Shown one piece after another: positions 19,801 to 31,066 of a stretch of 64,000 bases of DNA. The stretch is from Nannochloris sp. 'desiccata' (lineage: Eukaryota > Chlorophyta > Trebouxiophyceae > Chlorellales > Chlorellaceae), in assembly GCA_019044685.2 (NCBI GenBank), contig JAGTXX020000011.1, positions 1,302,001-1,366,000 on the forward strand. The letters run 5' to 3'. Each line of letters begins with the position of its first letter. Positions within the stretch are counted from its first letter, which is position 1. Under the pieces are notes generated by a model. That model did not search any database, was not told the DNA's origin, and saw only the letters and a program-made list of their open reading frames with translations. A program made the position numbers and the translations under genes.

Positions 19801-21434
19801 TTATCTATCCAATCCCATTCTTTTAAATTGGCGTTCAACTTGAGCGTGTGCATCTAGAGAACTAGCAGAGTCTACCTTGGTTCTACTGGCGCTGCTCTTG
19901 CTCCGTGGTTCACCGCCACCACCGCTACTGATTGACGTTCGATATGGTGACGAGGGAGAGCCTGGTAAAGGGTACATTCCAGGGGACGAAAAATGATGCT
20001 GTTGTTGCATTCTATCTTGAGAAGAAGGGGGAGTATAAGGCATTCCGCCACCGCCGCCAGCAGTGGTATAAGATTGTTGCTGCTGGTAGGAGTAGCCTGC
20101 AGGCGTATATGCAGGTCCCATACCTGAAGGAGGAGGCATCATCATATAATGCCCATGCTGCATCCCAGGAAATTGAGAAAGAGAAGCAGCAGCAGGGGTA
20201 TCATACGAGCCTTGACCGCCTGGTGCCATCATCTGAGTTGGACGGCCGCCGTAACCATACATAATTGGATAAGCAGGGTATCCAGCAGGGCCTGGCATTC
20301 CACTCGCAAAGGCACGCATCATAGCAGGGTCGTATTCAACACTCGATCTACCACGCATTGGTGAATGTTGTTGAGGTATTAAAGGCGGTACTGGCAGCAA
20401 TTGTGGTTGTTGCTGTTGCTGGCGGGCAGTGAGAGACCCTGAGCCTTTAGGAGTAGCAGCTTTTACTTCAACTTTCTTCCCTGCAATTTCATGCATAGTG
20501 CCCACTTCGAATACTTTCTCTGCACTGCTGTCTTCTTCAAAGGTAATGAAGCCAAATCCACGAGACCTGCCAGACATATGATCTTGCATGATCTGGACCT
20601 CAGCAATGTCGCCAAATTTCGTAAAATACGATTTGAGATCACCTGAAAGTATTTTAAAAAAATCATTGATAAGTAATCGGTCACAATTAATGGGTGGAAA
20701 GCCATTAATTCGTAATAAAAGTTGGCTTTGTTCAAGTTACCTTCAGTTGTTTCAGGCGACAGCCCTCCTACAAACACTTTGCATGCCTTTGGCTTCCCTT
20801 CTTGGGGAACAGATTTTTTCACATCAATCTACAATGTCAATTTGAGAATCTGGTCAGTCATTCCTGGTGTAAATGGGCTAGGTCCAATGTCTCAATTCGA
20901 TCTGTAGAAATACTTGCCTGTCTCCCATCAACTATATGCAAATCAACGACCGCTGTGTCAGCCGATTCAGAGTTCCTAAATGTTACAAATCCAAACCCAC
21001 GGGGTCTGCCAGTCATGCGATCTCTCATCACCACCTGCCAGAAAATAAAGTGGAACAAATTCTGAGGGCATGGCTGAACAAGGGCACTTAAACCTCAACT
21101 ACGGGTCGCTACTTACCACCTCGACAAGTTCCCCATATCCTTCAAAGTGTTCTCGTAGCTTTTCTGCAAGATAGCAAAAGAAACAGTAAGGAACAAAAAA
21201 CACTGAAGATTCAAGGCTATAGTGCGTTGGTCACCTTCTGAAGTATCCCATGAGAGACCACCTAGGAAAAGTTTAGCGCTAACATCCCTGCAGCATTTGA
21301 AGTCGTTTTATAAGAAAGATAAGCAAGAAATAATCTATCAGACAGGGTAGATCAATTAACAAGGACACTCACTGCCTAGGGCTAGTAGAGCTTCTAGGGC
21401 TCGGCCCAGCACTATCTGCCGCCGAGGATGACAT
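19801..21434 (-). CDS. Two-RRM RNA-binding protein (Musashi/DAZAP/hnRNP-A type)
   Basis: Six minus-strand exons (21434-21373, 21287-21235, 21163-21117, 21034-20918, 20828-20741, 20642-19801) join in phase to 402 aa. RRM1 has RNP2 KLFLGGLSW and RNP1 RGFGFVTF; RRM2 has RNP2 CKVFVGGLSP and RNP1 RGFGFITF, in the close tandem layout of Musashi/hnRNP-A/B proteins. The C-terminal ~200 residues are rich in Gln, Gly, Pro, Tyr and Met. Such proteins bind mRNA and regulate splicing, stability or translation. The intron 20829-20917 has a GC donor (CAG|GCAAGT), required to keep the frame HIVDGRQ-IDVKK. It is divergent from the aminotransferase gene (185 bp apart). Confidence 0.85.
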
Positions 21435-21619
21435 TGTTGTGACACGCAAGAGTGGCCTTGGGTCACTAATATATGCGCATTGCCAGTTTTCCAATTGCCA
21501 GAATGCAGTTCCAGCGCCCAAGAGCGACAGCAACCGGTCTGAAATTGTGGTCATGGCCAAAAGTTCTTCTCCATTGACACATTTTCTTTGCAATTACATT
21601 AAAAAAAATCAATCTATCT

Positions 21620-22717
21620 ATGCTGGGCCTCGTTCGGGGAGGACGTCCGCTTTTGGGCTCTTTATCATCTGCCTCGCAGCATCACCACCAATTTAAAAAA
21701 TCGCACTCAGCTTTAGCTTTACAAGTTGATTCTCCAGTTCAAATGGAACCCATTAGTAAAGATGTCAACGTTTTAGCGACCAAAGATGGTGCTGGACCTT
21801 GTACACTGCCTTCAGGTGCTTGGCTCCTTCAAGCTCCTCGGGGCGCCTACACCACTTGCCGCACAGTTGGTGGTGCAACTTCAATTTTTGAGCTTAGCTT
21901 CCACATAGACCGCCTAGTCACGTCCTCTAAACTTATGTTAGCTTCTGATGCGGAGTCACACCTCCCAGGAGCAGAGGAAGCTCTGAAACGAATCTCCCCA
22001 GCTGTCGAGACTGAGGCGCTTCGTCCTCGTGTGCTTCACTCCCTCCATGACGCCATTGCAGCCTACCGTGAAGCTTCTGGAGACACAAATGGAGAAGTGA
22101 AATGTACAATTCTCGTCACCTGGGCTACTGCAAGTCCAGGACAGCAGCAGCAACAACAACAGATTGATAATGATGTAGTTATCCTTACTCATGCAACTTC
22201 TCTCGGAGCCATCCCGACGCCACCTATAAAAATTCAAATTCGCGGTGCTCCTAGACAAAACGCAGCTGCAAAGGACAGTGAATGGGTCCGCCAAAGGCGT
22301 GTCTACGAAGACCAAAAACCTGCAGACGTCAATGAAGTGGTGCTGGTCGATGATGACACAGGAGGAGTCATGGAGGGACTATCCTCAAATTTTTTTGCAC
22401 TCGTTGATGGGAAGTTGAAAACTGCTGGCGAAGGGATATTAATGGGAAGCGTGAGAGAAGCAGTGCTGCGAGTAGCTGAGCGCGAAGGTATTCCAGTAGT
22501 GTTGGAAGCACCAACGCTAAGGGAACTGGACACGTGGGAAGGAGCGTTTGTTAGCTCTACCTCTCGTCTTTTGTTGCCAGTGGATGAGGCAAGTGCTCCT
22601 GAGCTGGAACCACCAGTAGTAAAGAAATTTGAGAAAAGTGAAGTAGTGCGTCGTCTTGTTGATGCTGTCATGAAGGAAGTTGCAGCGTGCAGCGAGCCTG
22701 CTGTGGAGGGAAAATAG
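21620..22717 (+). CDS. Class IV PLP-dependent aminotransferase
   Basis: Single exon, 365 aa from the ATG at 21620. The first ~35 residues (RGGRPLLGSLSSASQHHHQF) may be an organellar leader. The fold type IV pattern is visible: GAYTTCRTVGG near the start, then AKDSEWVRQRR with a candidate PLP-binding Lys, then EGLSSNFFALVDGKL and GSVREAVLRVAEREGIPV. This is the branched-chain or D-amino-acid aminotransferase / aminodeoxychorismate lyase superfamily. Plants have a homologous uncharacterised group, and this sequence looks closer to that than to true BCATs. Substrate is not predictable, and the Lys assignment should be checked by alignment. Confidence 0.7.
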   Translation: MLGLVRGGRPLLGSLSSASQHHHQFKKSHSALALQVDSPVQMEPISKDVNVLATKDGAGPCTLPSGAWLLQAPRGAYTTCRTVGGATSIFELSFHIDRLVTSSKLMLASDAESHLPGAEEALKRISPAVETEALRPRVLHSLHDAIAAYREASGDTNGEVKCTILVTWATASPGQQQQQQQIDNDVVILTHATSLGAIPTPPIKIQIRGAPRQNAAAKDSEWVRQRRVYEDQKPADVNEVVLVDDDTGGVMEGLSSNFFALVDGKLKTAGEGILMGSVREAVLRVAEREGIPVVLEAPTLRELDTWEGAFVSSTSRLLLPVDEASAPELEPPVVKKFEKSEVVRRLVDAVMKEVAACSEPAVEGK

Positions 22718-22865
22718 AATTTTTGGAATTTTCAAAGAACCCTTTGTTTTCCGTGTTTTACAAAGAGGTTTTGTATTCTTAGCAACTGAAATCATCATTC
22801 CCTACTAAATTGTATATATACATGGTACATTATTATTATTATTTTTTTGTGAAAACTAATTTAAT

Positions 22866-23689
22866 TTAATATGCTGCATTCAATCGAGTAGAAACCGAGT
22901 GCAGACGGGAATAGACTTTCCCTGCAGGAGAACCCATAATCAAAGCACAAATAGCATCTCTAGCTGCCCTAATGTTCTGGAACGAACCTAAAATGTGTAT
23001 TTTCGTATCTGCAATGACAATACGTGTCCTGGTTGCGTTTTCAATAGTAAATTTGGTCTTTCCACTTTTCCCAGCTAACCGACCAATGCAGCGAGCAAGA
23101 TGCTCACCACGTAAGGTTTTGACATCTTTAATCTCAAAGCATTCTACATATAAATCATCTAAACGAAGCAAGGCAATTGCATCAGCGACTTCAAAGCCAA
23201 GGACATAGGCGTGCACGAAATCAGCAGCACGTTGCAAGTTGCCTAGCTCGGTTGTCTTGGACGTCGTCTTGATTTCAACCTGAAAATATATATTAATTCA
23301 GAGAAAATGAATTAGATGGATGTATTAAAGATACAATGGATAGTATCGTTGATTGTATACGTAAACAAATCCCTCAAAGCAGCTCGACCTACCTTGCGAG
23401 TCTTGAGATTCATTCTCATATCTAATTTCAATTGTTCCGTCACGGGCTGATAAAGAGTGAGCCACGCATTTTTAAGTGGTGTCATGCGGTGCTGGGGCAC
23501 TGGCACTCGTCTGAATTCTATCTTCTTGCCATTTTCTTCGTATGCAGTGACTGGAGCAAACTTTGGCTTTACTCCAGGCTTGTCTTGCTGTGTCGGCCCA
23601 TCCAGGACACCAGCTTCTACATCCAAGGACATGGGAGCGGCTTCTACTAACAGATCATTATTCTTCTCACGTTTGCTGACTTTCGGCAT
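22866..23689 (-). CDS. PNO1: Pre-rRNA processing KH protein PNO1/Dim2
   Basis: Two exons (23689-23393 and 23279-22866) encode 236 aa. After a variable N-terminus come RRVPVPQHRMTPLKNAW, then the KH-domain region with LLRLDDLYVECFEIKDVK and GKSGKTKFTIENATRTRI, then ILGSFQNIRAARDAICALIM. This is a near-textbook match to PNO1 (Dim2/Rrp20). PNO1 binds the 3' end of 18S rRNA in the pre-40S particle and partners the endonuclease Nob1. Length fits (human 252 aa). It is divergent from RPB9. Confidence 0.95.
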
Positions 23690-23994
23690 TGTGACAACAG
23701 GCTAAAAGAAAATAAACTCCTCAGATGCAAATAAATGCGTTCAAATATTTAAACACGCTTGTAAAGATGAGTGGGGTCTTGCGGCGCCTGTATGCGTAAA
23801 GAAGACCTAGTTGAATATATTGATAACAATAAATCTGGGTTAAGAGATTATATAGGCTAGCTTTTCGACGAACGGCGGCGGCTGCTGCGCCTGTTGCCAT
23901 CTCTGCACCCAAAATTGGAAATCTCAAACAAAGCCCGCACTTTTTTTTCATTACGGTACAAAGATATATCCCAACTTTATAAAATATAGTCACC
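23690..23994. promoter_or_regulatory. Divergent promoter region, PNO1 / RPB9
   Basis: 305 bp between the two start codons. A 91-codon frame here on the minus strand looks spurious. No individual element can be supported. Confidence 0.4.
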
Positions 23995-24457
23995 ATGGCT
24001 GGGCCAAAACTTCGATTCTGCCCTGAGAGTAATGATTTACTTTACCCCAAAGAAGACAAAGACCGCAAACAATTAATCTATGTATGCCGAAGCTGCGGAT
24101 ATAAAGAAGATGCTGGGAAAACGGATTGGTGTGTTTATAGGAACGAGGTTCACCACACATCGCGAGAAAAGTCCATTGTTCTTCAGGTAAGAAGTTTTAA
24201 ATAAGAGAAAAACTTTTTGATCACGTCTATTGCCACAAGCTGCGTTTCATATAGCTTTCTATATTTGGCAATTGATAATTGATTGTCTTGTTTTGCAGGA
24301 TGTCCGCTCGGATCCCACATTGCCTCGCACGAATGAAGTCCGCTGCCTGTCGTGTGGGCACAATGAAGCGGTCTTCTTCTCTGCGAGCACAGAGGAGGGT
24401 ATGACTCTCTTTTTTAACTGCACAGGATGTGGCCACAGATGGAGAGATCATGTCTAG
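23995..24457 (+). CDS. RPB9: RNA polymerase II subunit RPB9
   Basis: Two exons, 23995-24186 and 24299-24457, encode 116 aa. The protein has the N-terminal zinc ribbon (FCPESNDLLYPKED ... YVCRSCGY), the linker SDPTLPRTNEVRC, and the C-terminal TFIIS-like ribbon (RCLSCGHNEAVFF ... NCTGCGHRWRD). RPB9 sits on the Pol II jaw and affects elongation, fidelity and start-site choice. The first zinc ribbon normally begins C-x2-C, but here the second Cys is Ser (AGT codon, CPES), so one expected zinc ligand is missing. The other six expected Cys pairs or positions look intact. Confidence 0.93.
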
Positions 24458-24805
24458 AATTTGGGAAGTTAGTACTCCTTAAATTATGGTTTTCTCCATT
24501 AAAATAAAAGCTTGCTTTTTTGCTACCGCCGAGTCACTCGGTTTCCTTTTTTTTGCTGAAAATTTTGTTCCTTTTCTTCCTGTACCTCCTTCTCTACTTT
24601 CTTTTTTACTGACTCTACAGCTGAATTTAACACTTTCACCGTGTATTATTTATTGAACCCATTGTAAGGCCCCACGAATACCGTGCCCACTCGTGCCACC
24701 GGTTGTCGGTGAACTAAAAATATCGGTAAAAAAATTTCAAAACAGAAAATTCATATCCATTAAATTAAATAGCAATTCAATTAATTAAAATGGTAATAGT
24801 ACTTA
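24458..24805. other. Convergent 3' region, RPB9 / acetyl-CoA synthetase
   Basis: AT-rich spacer of ~350 bp between two gene ends. No gene or repeat is seen. Confidence 0.4.
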
Positions 24806-26974
24806 TTACTTCCCACGGTACTCAATTAGAGTATCCAATACCCCAGGATCCGCCAGTGTAGAAACATCCCCCAAAGACTCTTCTTCATGTGCAGCAATCT
24901 TACGCAGCACTCTGCGCATAATCTTACCAGAACGAGTCTTTGGAAGATGAGGAGCCCAATGAATTTTATCAGGTGCTGCGAATGGTCCTATTTGTTCTCT
25001 TACTTGCTTTACTAACCCTTTCTTTAATTCATCAGTATACTCTCTGCCCTCAACCAGACTGACGTAGGCATAGATACCTTGCCCCTTGATAGGATGCTCA
25101 TAAGCGACGACAGCAGCCTCTGCACAGTCATCATGAGATACTAATGCAGATTCCACTTCTGCAGTACCAATACGATGACCAGACACATTGATTACGTCAT
25201 CCACACGTCCAGTAATCCAATAGTACCCATCTTCATCACGACGAGCACCATCTCCAGTGAAATAATATCCAGGAAAAGGTGCGAAATACGTTGTTTCAAA
25301 CCGATCTTGATCGCCATAGACAGTTCGAATAGCAGAAGGCCACGATTGCTTAATACACAAGTACCCTTCAGCAGGGCCTTCTAATTCAACGCCCTTTTCA
25401 TCTACGAGGACCGGAACGACACCAAAGAAGGGTAAAGATGCAGATCCTGGTTTTTCTTGCCACGCAGTGGGTAAAGGTACAATCATATGGCCTGCTGTTT
25501 CTGTCTGCCACCATGTATCCACAACTGGACATTTTCCTTGTCCAACTATTTCATGATACCATCTCCACGCTTCAGGATTGATAGGTTCACCGACCGTCCC
25601 CAAGATTCTCAAAGAAGAAAGATCATTCTTCATAGCATACTCGTTGCCTGACCTCATTAAGGAGCGAATAGCAGTGGGAGCGGTGTAAAATTGCTTTACT
25701 TTATATTTTTCAACGACTTCCCAGCAACGAGCAGGGGTAGGGTGCGATGGAACCCCTTCAAATACAACAGCAGTAGCACAGTTGATTAAAGGGCCATATG
25801 TCAAGTACGAGTGACCAGTAATCCAGCCACAATCAGCGGTACACCAATACACATCTCCTGGCCGCATAGCGAAAGAAAACTTGGTCGTCGTAGCTGAGTA
25901 GACCATGTATCCACCAGTGGTGTGAACGACACCTTTGGGTTTACCTGTAGAACCAGAAGTGTATAATAAAAATAACGGGTGCTCAGATTCGACCCACTCA
26001 ACAGGACAGTCGGTAGATTGAGCTGGAATCACATCTTGCCAGAAAATGTCCCTTCCAGAGACCATTGCAACAGACTCACGGGGTCCCACATCATCATTTG
26101 AATAGACAAGGCAACTATCTACCTGAAAACCACGTGAAAGGCATGATGAGCACGCTGCGTCGACAATGGCTTTCAGATCAATTTTCTTTGTGGCACGCAT
26201 TACCCCAGATGCGGTAATGACAACACGAGCTTTGCAATCTTCAATACGATCAGCTAGAGCTTCAGCAGAGAAGCCTCCAAAGACGACAGAGTGCACTGCA
26301 CCGATTCGAGCACAAGCCAGCATGGCAATCGGTAACTCGCAGATCATTGGTGCGTAAATAGCAACAGCGTCGCCTTTTTTAATGCCCTGAGATTTAAGCC
26401 AGTTACCGACACGGCATACTTCATCCAAGACCTGCTTATACGTCATTTTCCCATCACGTCCAGGGTCATTTCCTTCGAATAAAAAGCAAACTTGGTCGCC
26501 ATGCCCAGCAATAACGTGGCGGTCTAAAGCATTATATGTAATATTAGTGCGACCTCCTTGAAACCAATTGGAATAGATGGGGCCTTGTTTCACGTCAAAA
26601 TTGTAGGAAAGGTGGTCTTCTGAAGGGGCTGTTTCCCAATAGAAATTTTCCACAGCCAGCTCCCGCCAAAATTGAGCGGGTTGTTCCACACTGCGGCGAT
26701 ACATTGCCTGATAGGACGCTAGATCAGTAATGTGGGCATCGGCAGCAGCACGTGCATATCCAGCTTGATCAATGTGCGCAGGGGGTGCTTTTTTGGAGGC
26801 AGTAATCCGGCTAGCAGTTGAGCGGCCAGCCCTGCGGGATGACAAACGACGTCTAGTGATGGGGATAGGAAGAGATTTAAAAGTCTGGGTGCTTCCAGAG
26901 AAATTGAAGGGTGTTAGAACGCATGGGCGTGCTCTAGTGACAGATCCCTGCATAGGTGGGGCTGTGGAGGCCAT
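24806..26974 (-). CDS. ACS: Acetyl-CoA synthetase, probably plastid-targeted
   Basis: Intronless, 722 aa. The first ~65 residues are Ser/Thr/Arg/Pro-rich and nearly free of acids, a likely plastid transit peptide. The rest is an ANL-superfamily AMP-forming ligase. It has an N-terminal block SYQAMYRRSVEQPAQFWREL, the P-loop-like LLYTSGSTGKPKG (near residue 338), DTWWQTETAGHM, FTGDGARRDEDGYYWITGR with the hinge Asp, and the C-terminal KTRSGKIMRR carrying the Lys that is acetylated in the family. The reaction makes acetyl-CoA from acetate, CoA and ATP, feeding fatty-acid synthesis in plastids. Length is normal once the leader is removed. It is divergent from the RanBP2 zinc-finger gene. Confidence 0.93.
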   Translation of the reverse strand: MASTAPPMQGSVTRARPCVLTPFNFSGSTQTFKSLPIPITRRRLSSRRAGRSTASRITASKKAPPAHIDQAGYARAAADAHITDLASYQAMYRRSVEQPAQFWRELAVENFYWETAPSEDHLSYNFDVKQGPIYSNWFQGGRTNITYNALDRHVIAGHGDQVCFLFEGNDPGRDGKMTYKQVLDEVCRVGNWLKSQGIKKGDAVAIYAPMICELPIAMLACARIGAVHSVVFGGFSAEALADRIEDCKARVVITASGVMRATKKIDLKAIVDAACSSCLSRGFQVDSCLVYSNDDVGPRESVAMVSGRDIFWQDVIPAQSTDCPVEWVESEHPLFLLYTSGSTGKPKGVVHTTGGYMVYSATTTKFSFAMRPGDVYWCTADCGWITGHSYLTYGPLINCATAVVFEGVPSHPTPARCWEVVEKYKVKQFYTAPTAIRSLMRSGNEYAMKNDLSSLRILGTVGEPINPEAWRWYHEIVGQGKCPVVDTWWQTETAGHMIVPLPTAWQEKPGSASLPFFGVVPVLVDEKGVELEGPAEGYLCIKQSWPSAIRTVYGDQDRFETTYFAPFPGYYFTGDGARRDEDGYYWITGRVDDVINVSGHRIGTAEVESALVSHDDCAEAAVVAYEHPIKGQGIYAYVSLVEGREYTDELKKGLVKQVREQIGPFAAPDKIHWAPHLPKTRSGKIMRRVLRKIAAHEEESLGDVSTLADPGVLDTLIEYRGK

Positions 26975-27329
26975 TGCGATTGGTTGACTAAACCTACAAG
27001 TTCGATTTGAAAATCAACCACCGCTAAATGCCTTTCTACCTTCACCTGATCAATGTAGAGATCTTGCGCAAATTAGACTAAGAACGAAATTATGTCGCAA
27101 GCTTCTTCTTTGGGCCTATTTCAGGGTGATGTTTAGGACGCCGGGAGAAAACTCACAAATTTGGGCAATAAATCCTGGCTTTGGTGAAAAACCCCCATTT
27201 ATAAATTTGTATTTATCTTCAGCGCGTCATTAAAGAAATTGATCAGGTGCTAAAAGGTTCTTATTGGCATAACAATTTTATAGATTCTGCAAATCTCAAT
27301 TCAGACAAATCAGGAAAACCAGTTTTGAT
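26975..27329. promoter_or_regulatory. Divergent promoter region, ACS / RanBP2-ZnF gene
   Basis: 355 bp between start codons, with no coding potential. No specific element can be supported. Confidence 0.35.
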
Positions 27330-28435
27330 ATGACCGACAACGAAAGGTCTCCATCACCCGAGAGGAGGTTAGTAATAGTAGTGTTTGGGGAACCCGTGAA
27401 TGTGGCTGTCGGAGATGGGCGATGGTAGCCAGGTTTTTTCAGATGTGCATGCGTGATGGTGCTATGGGTGGCGCTGGAGCGTGGTGGCTGATGACTCGGG
27501 GAATGTCTATTGCTGCGTGTGGGGTGTAATTACTAAATTGTGTCTGGGTTCTTGTCACATGACTCCCCGGGAAGGCAATCTCAATCTTGATTGCTTCCTT
27601 GTTTCCCGGTCTGTGTCCGCTTTGTTGTTTATATATACTTTATGTGTGTGGTGTCTGGTTTTTTGTCCACAGGTCTAGTTCTCCTCCCGCTGGAGATGAA
27701 GAAGCACGCCGTTCAATGAGCCGTAGCAAAAGCAGAAGCGGCAGCCCTGCTGATCGCAGCAGAAGCCGTTCTCGTTCCAGGAGTCGTTCCAGGTCTCGCA
27801 CCCGCTCTCGCTCTCGTTCTCCCAGAGGAGACAGACGCAGAGATGACCGCAGAGGAGATGATTATGGTGGTCAACGCCGTGAACCCCCTCGCCAACAGGT
27901 TTGGCGTGCCGGTGATTGGGAGTGTGATTACTGCAAAACCCACAATTTTGCATCCCGCAATGCTTGCTTTAAATGCAGAGAACCCAAAAAGGGCGGAGGC
28001 GGTGCTGTTGGTGGTGATAGAGGGTATGGTGGCAGTGAAGATCGGTATGGCGGAGGCGGTGATCGATATGGGGGTGGTGGCCGTGGAGGCTATGGCGACA
28101 GAGGGTACGATCGTGGCGGCGGTTACGGCGGAGGCCGTGGCGGAGGTGATCGCTATGGTGGCGGTGACCGTTACGGAGGTGGTGGCGACCGTTACGGAGG
28201 CGGTGGTGACCGTTATGGTGGTGGTGGCGGTGATCGTTATGGCGGCGGTGGTGATCGTTACGGGGGTGGTGGCGGTGATCGTTATGGCGGTGGTGGCCGT
28301 GGCGGTGGTTATGGTGATCGCCCTCCTCGTCCTGCTCCTGAGTTCAGGCCTGGTGATTGGTACTGCGATAGCTGCAAGGGCCATAATTTCGCTGCCAAAA
28401 CTGCCTGCTTTCGTTGCCAAGCACCTAAGCCTTAA
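27330..28435 (+). CDS. RNA-binding protein with two RanBP2 zinc fingers, SR and RGG-like repeats
   Basis: Exons 27330-27367 and 27673-28435 encode 266 aa. After a short SP/ER start comes an Arg-Ser dipeptide region (RSRSRSRSRSRT). Next is a RanBP2-type zinc finger, GDWECDYCKTHNFASRNACF, then about 100 residues of repeated GGGGDRYGGGG units, then a second finger, GDWYCDSCKGHNFAAKTACF, at the C-terminus. Both fingers have the W-x-C-x2-C-x10-C-x2-C layout of the FUS/TAF15/ZRANB2 group, which recognises GGU in single-stranded RNA. A splicing or mRNP role is likely. Most DNA repeats in 28.0-28.3 kb are this coding sequence. Confidence 0.85.
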
Positions 28436-28653
28436 GCAAGCAGCTGTTCTGTCTAATTAATTGCATTTCCATCCCTTTGATGAAAAAGCAACAAGAATAA
28501 ATATGCACGACCTTTATTACATTTCTGTTTTTCTTCTTTCCGTCAAATTGCTTTCTTTCTTGTTATTAAATCAAAGAAAAGAAACATATGCAATAAAATA
28601 ACAAACCAGAAAGGGACGTACAATAATTAATTCTCCTTAACTTTTAGACTCCC

Positions 28654-29834
28654 TCAATTTCTAACTTTAACCTTCGCAGCCGTCTTTTTTGGTGAGCCTG
28701 ACCAGTGCTGTAATATTTCAAGGCAAAAATTAGTAACCAGCACCGTTGGTGTGAACAGTGGCAACCTAGGAAATTTCACCTCTTGTCCACGTTGTTGATA
28801 CCGTTGGCGCACCTTTACATACGCTTCTTTTGGATTTCCGTCGGCTGCAGCAATGATAACGAGCGGGTAGACCACTAAACCAACTGCAGAGCCTGTGAAA
28901 TAAGGCAATTGAGTAGCGACAAACACCATGAGTGCCCCAAAACCTGAGAAATACGCCCAGTAATTTTCTACATGCTGCGTGCGGTGCTCTAAAGGCACAC
29001 CATGAAGGTCCCATTTGTAATCAAAACATAAAAAGGCGTATAAAGTAGAAAACATAATAAACCTGAGACAGGGGCCAATATATAGGAGAGGGAGCTTTTC
29101 TAAAATCATTGCAACACAAAAATGGATAAGTAGAAAGAAAGCTCTGTACACTCGTCCAAATGACGCTGTAGCTGCGTCAGTTTGCCGTACTTGAAGTAAG
29201 CGAGAAGGTGTAGGAGCAACCATTTTAGTGGCGTTGACCAGTCGCTGTTGAGCTTCTTTCTGTGCTGCAAATGCGGTACGTTCAGCAATTTCTCCATACC
29301 ACATACAACTGACAAAATAACTTAATACATACGCTGGAAGGATCCAGAATATGGCAAAAAGGCCGTCGAAGATTCTAAGGGTGGCAGTGGCGGTGCTGGC
29401 GGGGAGAGTGGTAGATAACAAACTAGCAAAGATAGGCTTGATAGTCCAGTTTAACAGCGTTATACTGCAATTACCAATGTTATATTAATATCGTTAGGTT
29501 AAGAAGAGTTCATTCCAGCAGGAAAAAGGATGAAACGAAAGAAGTTCAGCAGCACCGCCAACTACAGTCACCGTTGCCTTGCCGACAACTTACCTTCCCA
29601 AGAACACAGCGCCGTTAAGAACCATGCAGCTAAATGTCTGCGTCGTGTTAGGTTTATTAGTAAGATTGAAAGGCTAGGTAACTGACAGAGTAACTGCAAA
29701 GGTTGCCTGCCACGTACCATAATTTTCAAGTCTCGGGTGTAGTATACAAAAACCCTATCAATGCGGACACCCCTCAAAAACCCAGCTCCAAAGAGCCATA
29801 TTGAAGCCAATAAGGAGTTCAGAACCAGCCGCAT
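28654..29834 (-). CDS. EI24: EI24/PIG8-family ER membrane protein
   Basis: Three minus-strand exons (29834-29718, 29637-29594, 29464-28654) join in phase to 323 aa. Several hydrophobic segments are visible, including FDGLFAIFWILPAYVLSYFV, FFLLIHFCVAMILEKLPLLY and VATQLPYFTGSAVGLVVYPL. The block LYAFLCFDYKW followed by VENYWAYFSGFG matches the EI24 family signature. In animals EI24 is an ER protein involved in autophagy and import, and plants have homologues of unclear role. The annotation rests on this signature and on topology. The downstream gene in the same orientation is RPL15. Confidence 0.8.
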
Positions 29835-30112
29835 AGTGCTGTCAAGGCTTGGATTGTTGCGATTTATTAATTTGGCATCTTATTGGTAATGGATTGCTGT
29901 TGCTGTCCTATTTATTTGCTGTCTGTAGAGCCTAGTAAGGAAGTGCAATCTACGCTTTGATAATTATAATATTACCCTACCCTTTACTATCTGCTGGTTC
30001 TTATTTTATTTTTGTTGTCCTTCTTCTCCGTCACGAAATTAACTAAAACTGCATATCTAAATTTTACACTACATTTTCTGCCATAATAATAACAGCAAAA
30101 ACAATATATTCT

Positions 30113-31066
30113 CTACCGGTAACGGCGGAGAGACACACGCTGGTTGCGCTTGTAAGTGGCGCGACGAGAGGGGCGAGCCTTGGTGTATAAATGGCCTCTA
30201 CCCTGGAGACCACGTCCCTTGCGGCCTGCAGAGGTCAAACCGCGGAGCTCGCGGTGCTTGTGCACAGCATTGCAGATCCAGTTAATGCGGGCATCGTTAC
30301 GGATGGCCTTGTGGGCGGGGTCAACAAGAATGACCTCGAAATACTTGTACACAGCGTCCTGGTTAATCCAGTAAGAGTTGAGGACACGGAGTCCACCGCA
30401 TTTGCGGCCAATGCGCTCCTCAGCAAGGCTGCGAAGGTTGCGGGTAGGCTTCAACTGGGTGATACCAGCGTTCACAGGCTTACCGTAGTTAATACCCTGC
30501 AAATAGAAATAGAAACGAATAACATCAGTCACTCTGCAAGTCTTATTTTTTGAACATGTGAAACCCCAGGAAAGGATCACAGCTGAGCATTAATTCGGCG
30601 GCTTGGTTCTTCCGCATCATGCATCTATCATCGCTTCATTTTTTTAGCCGCGCGCCGCCGCTGAAATATTCACTGCCCGCTAAATAAACACCCATTGATG
30701 ACAAAACGCACCTTTGAAAGAGGCTTCTTGCGGCCTCCGCGGCGGACACGCACACGGTACACCACGTATCCCTGCTTTGCCTTGAAACCCATGCGGCGAG
30801 CCTTATCGGGCCTGCTAGGGCGGTTCAAGCGAACCAAGCCAGGGAGCTGCCTATACTCCCAGCATCGAACGCGAAGGAGGAAGCGCAGCACATCAGACTG
30901 CTTCTTCTTATGTAACTCTTCCAAATACTGCAAGAAATTAAAAATGATGATGATCAGACTCCAACGCGTATCGAACAGAAGAAATAAAGCTCGATAATGG
31001 GATGCATTTCTAATTGAAAGACTACATCAATTAGCTGCTTCAGGCACTCACTTTGTAGGCACCCAT
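30113..31066 (-). CDS. RPL15: Cytosolic 60S ribosomal protein L15 (eL15)
   Basis: Three minus-strand exons (31066-31052, 30927-30712, 30496-30113) encode exactly 204 aa, the family's usual length. It begins [20 protein letters not shown] and contains [40 protein letters not shown] and [11 protein letters not shown]. The first exon is only five codons, ending AAA|GTGAGT. The protein is a core component of the large subunit near the peptidyl-transferase region and 5.8S rRNA. The gene is divergent from the endonuclease III gene. Confidence 0.97.

Noticed and set aside
28000..28320. Regular short repeats resembling a CRISPR array or minisatellite
   Set aside because: They are codon-phased and encode GGGGDRYGGGG units inside an intact gene.
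27713..28420. Long minus-strand ORF opposite the RanBP2 zinc-finger gene
   Set aside because: Its Thr/Ile/Ala monotony is the antisense of Gly/Asp/Arg repeats, with no protein-like features.
30191..30553. 120-codon plus-strand ORF opposite RPL15
   Set aside because: It is antisense to a certain ribosomal protein gene and has no recognisable domain.
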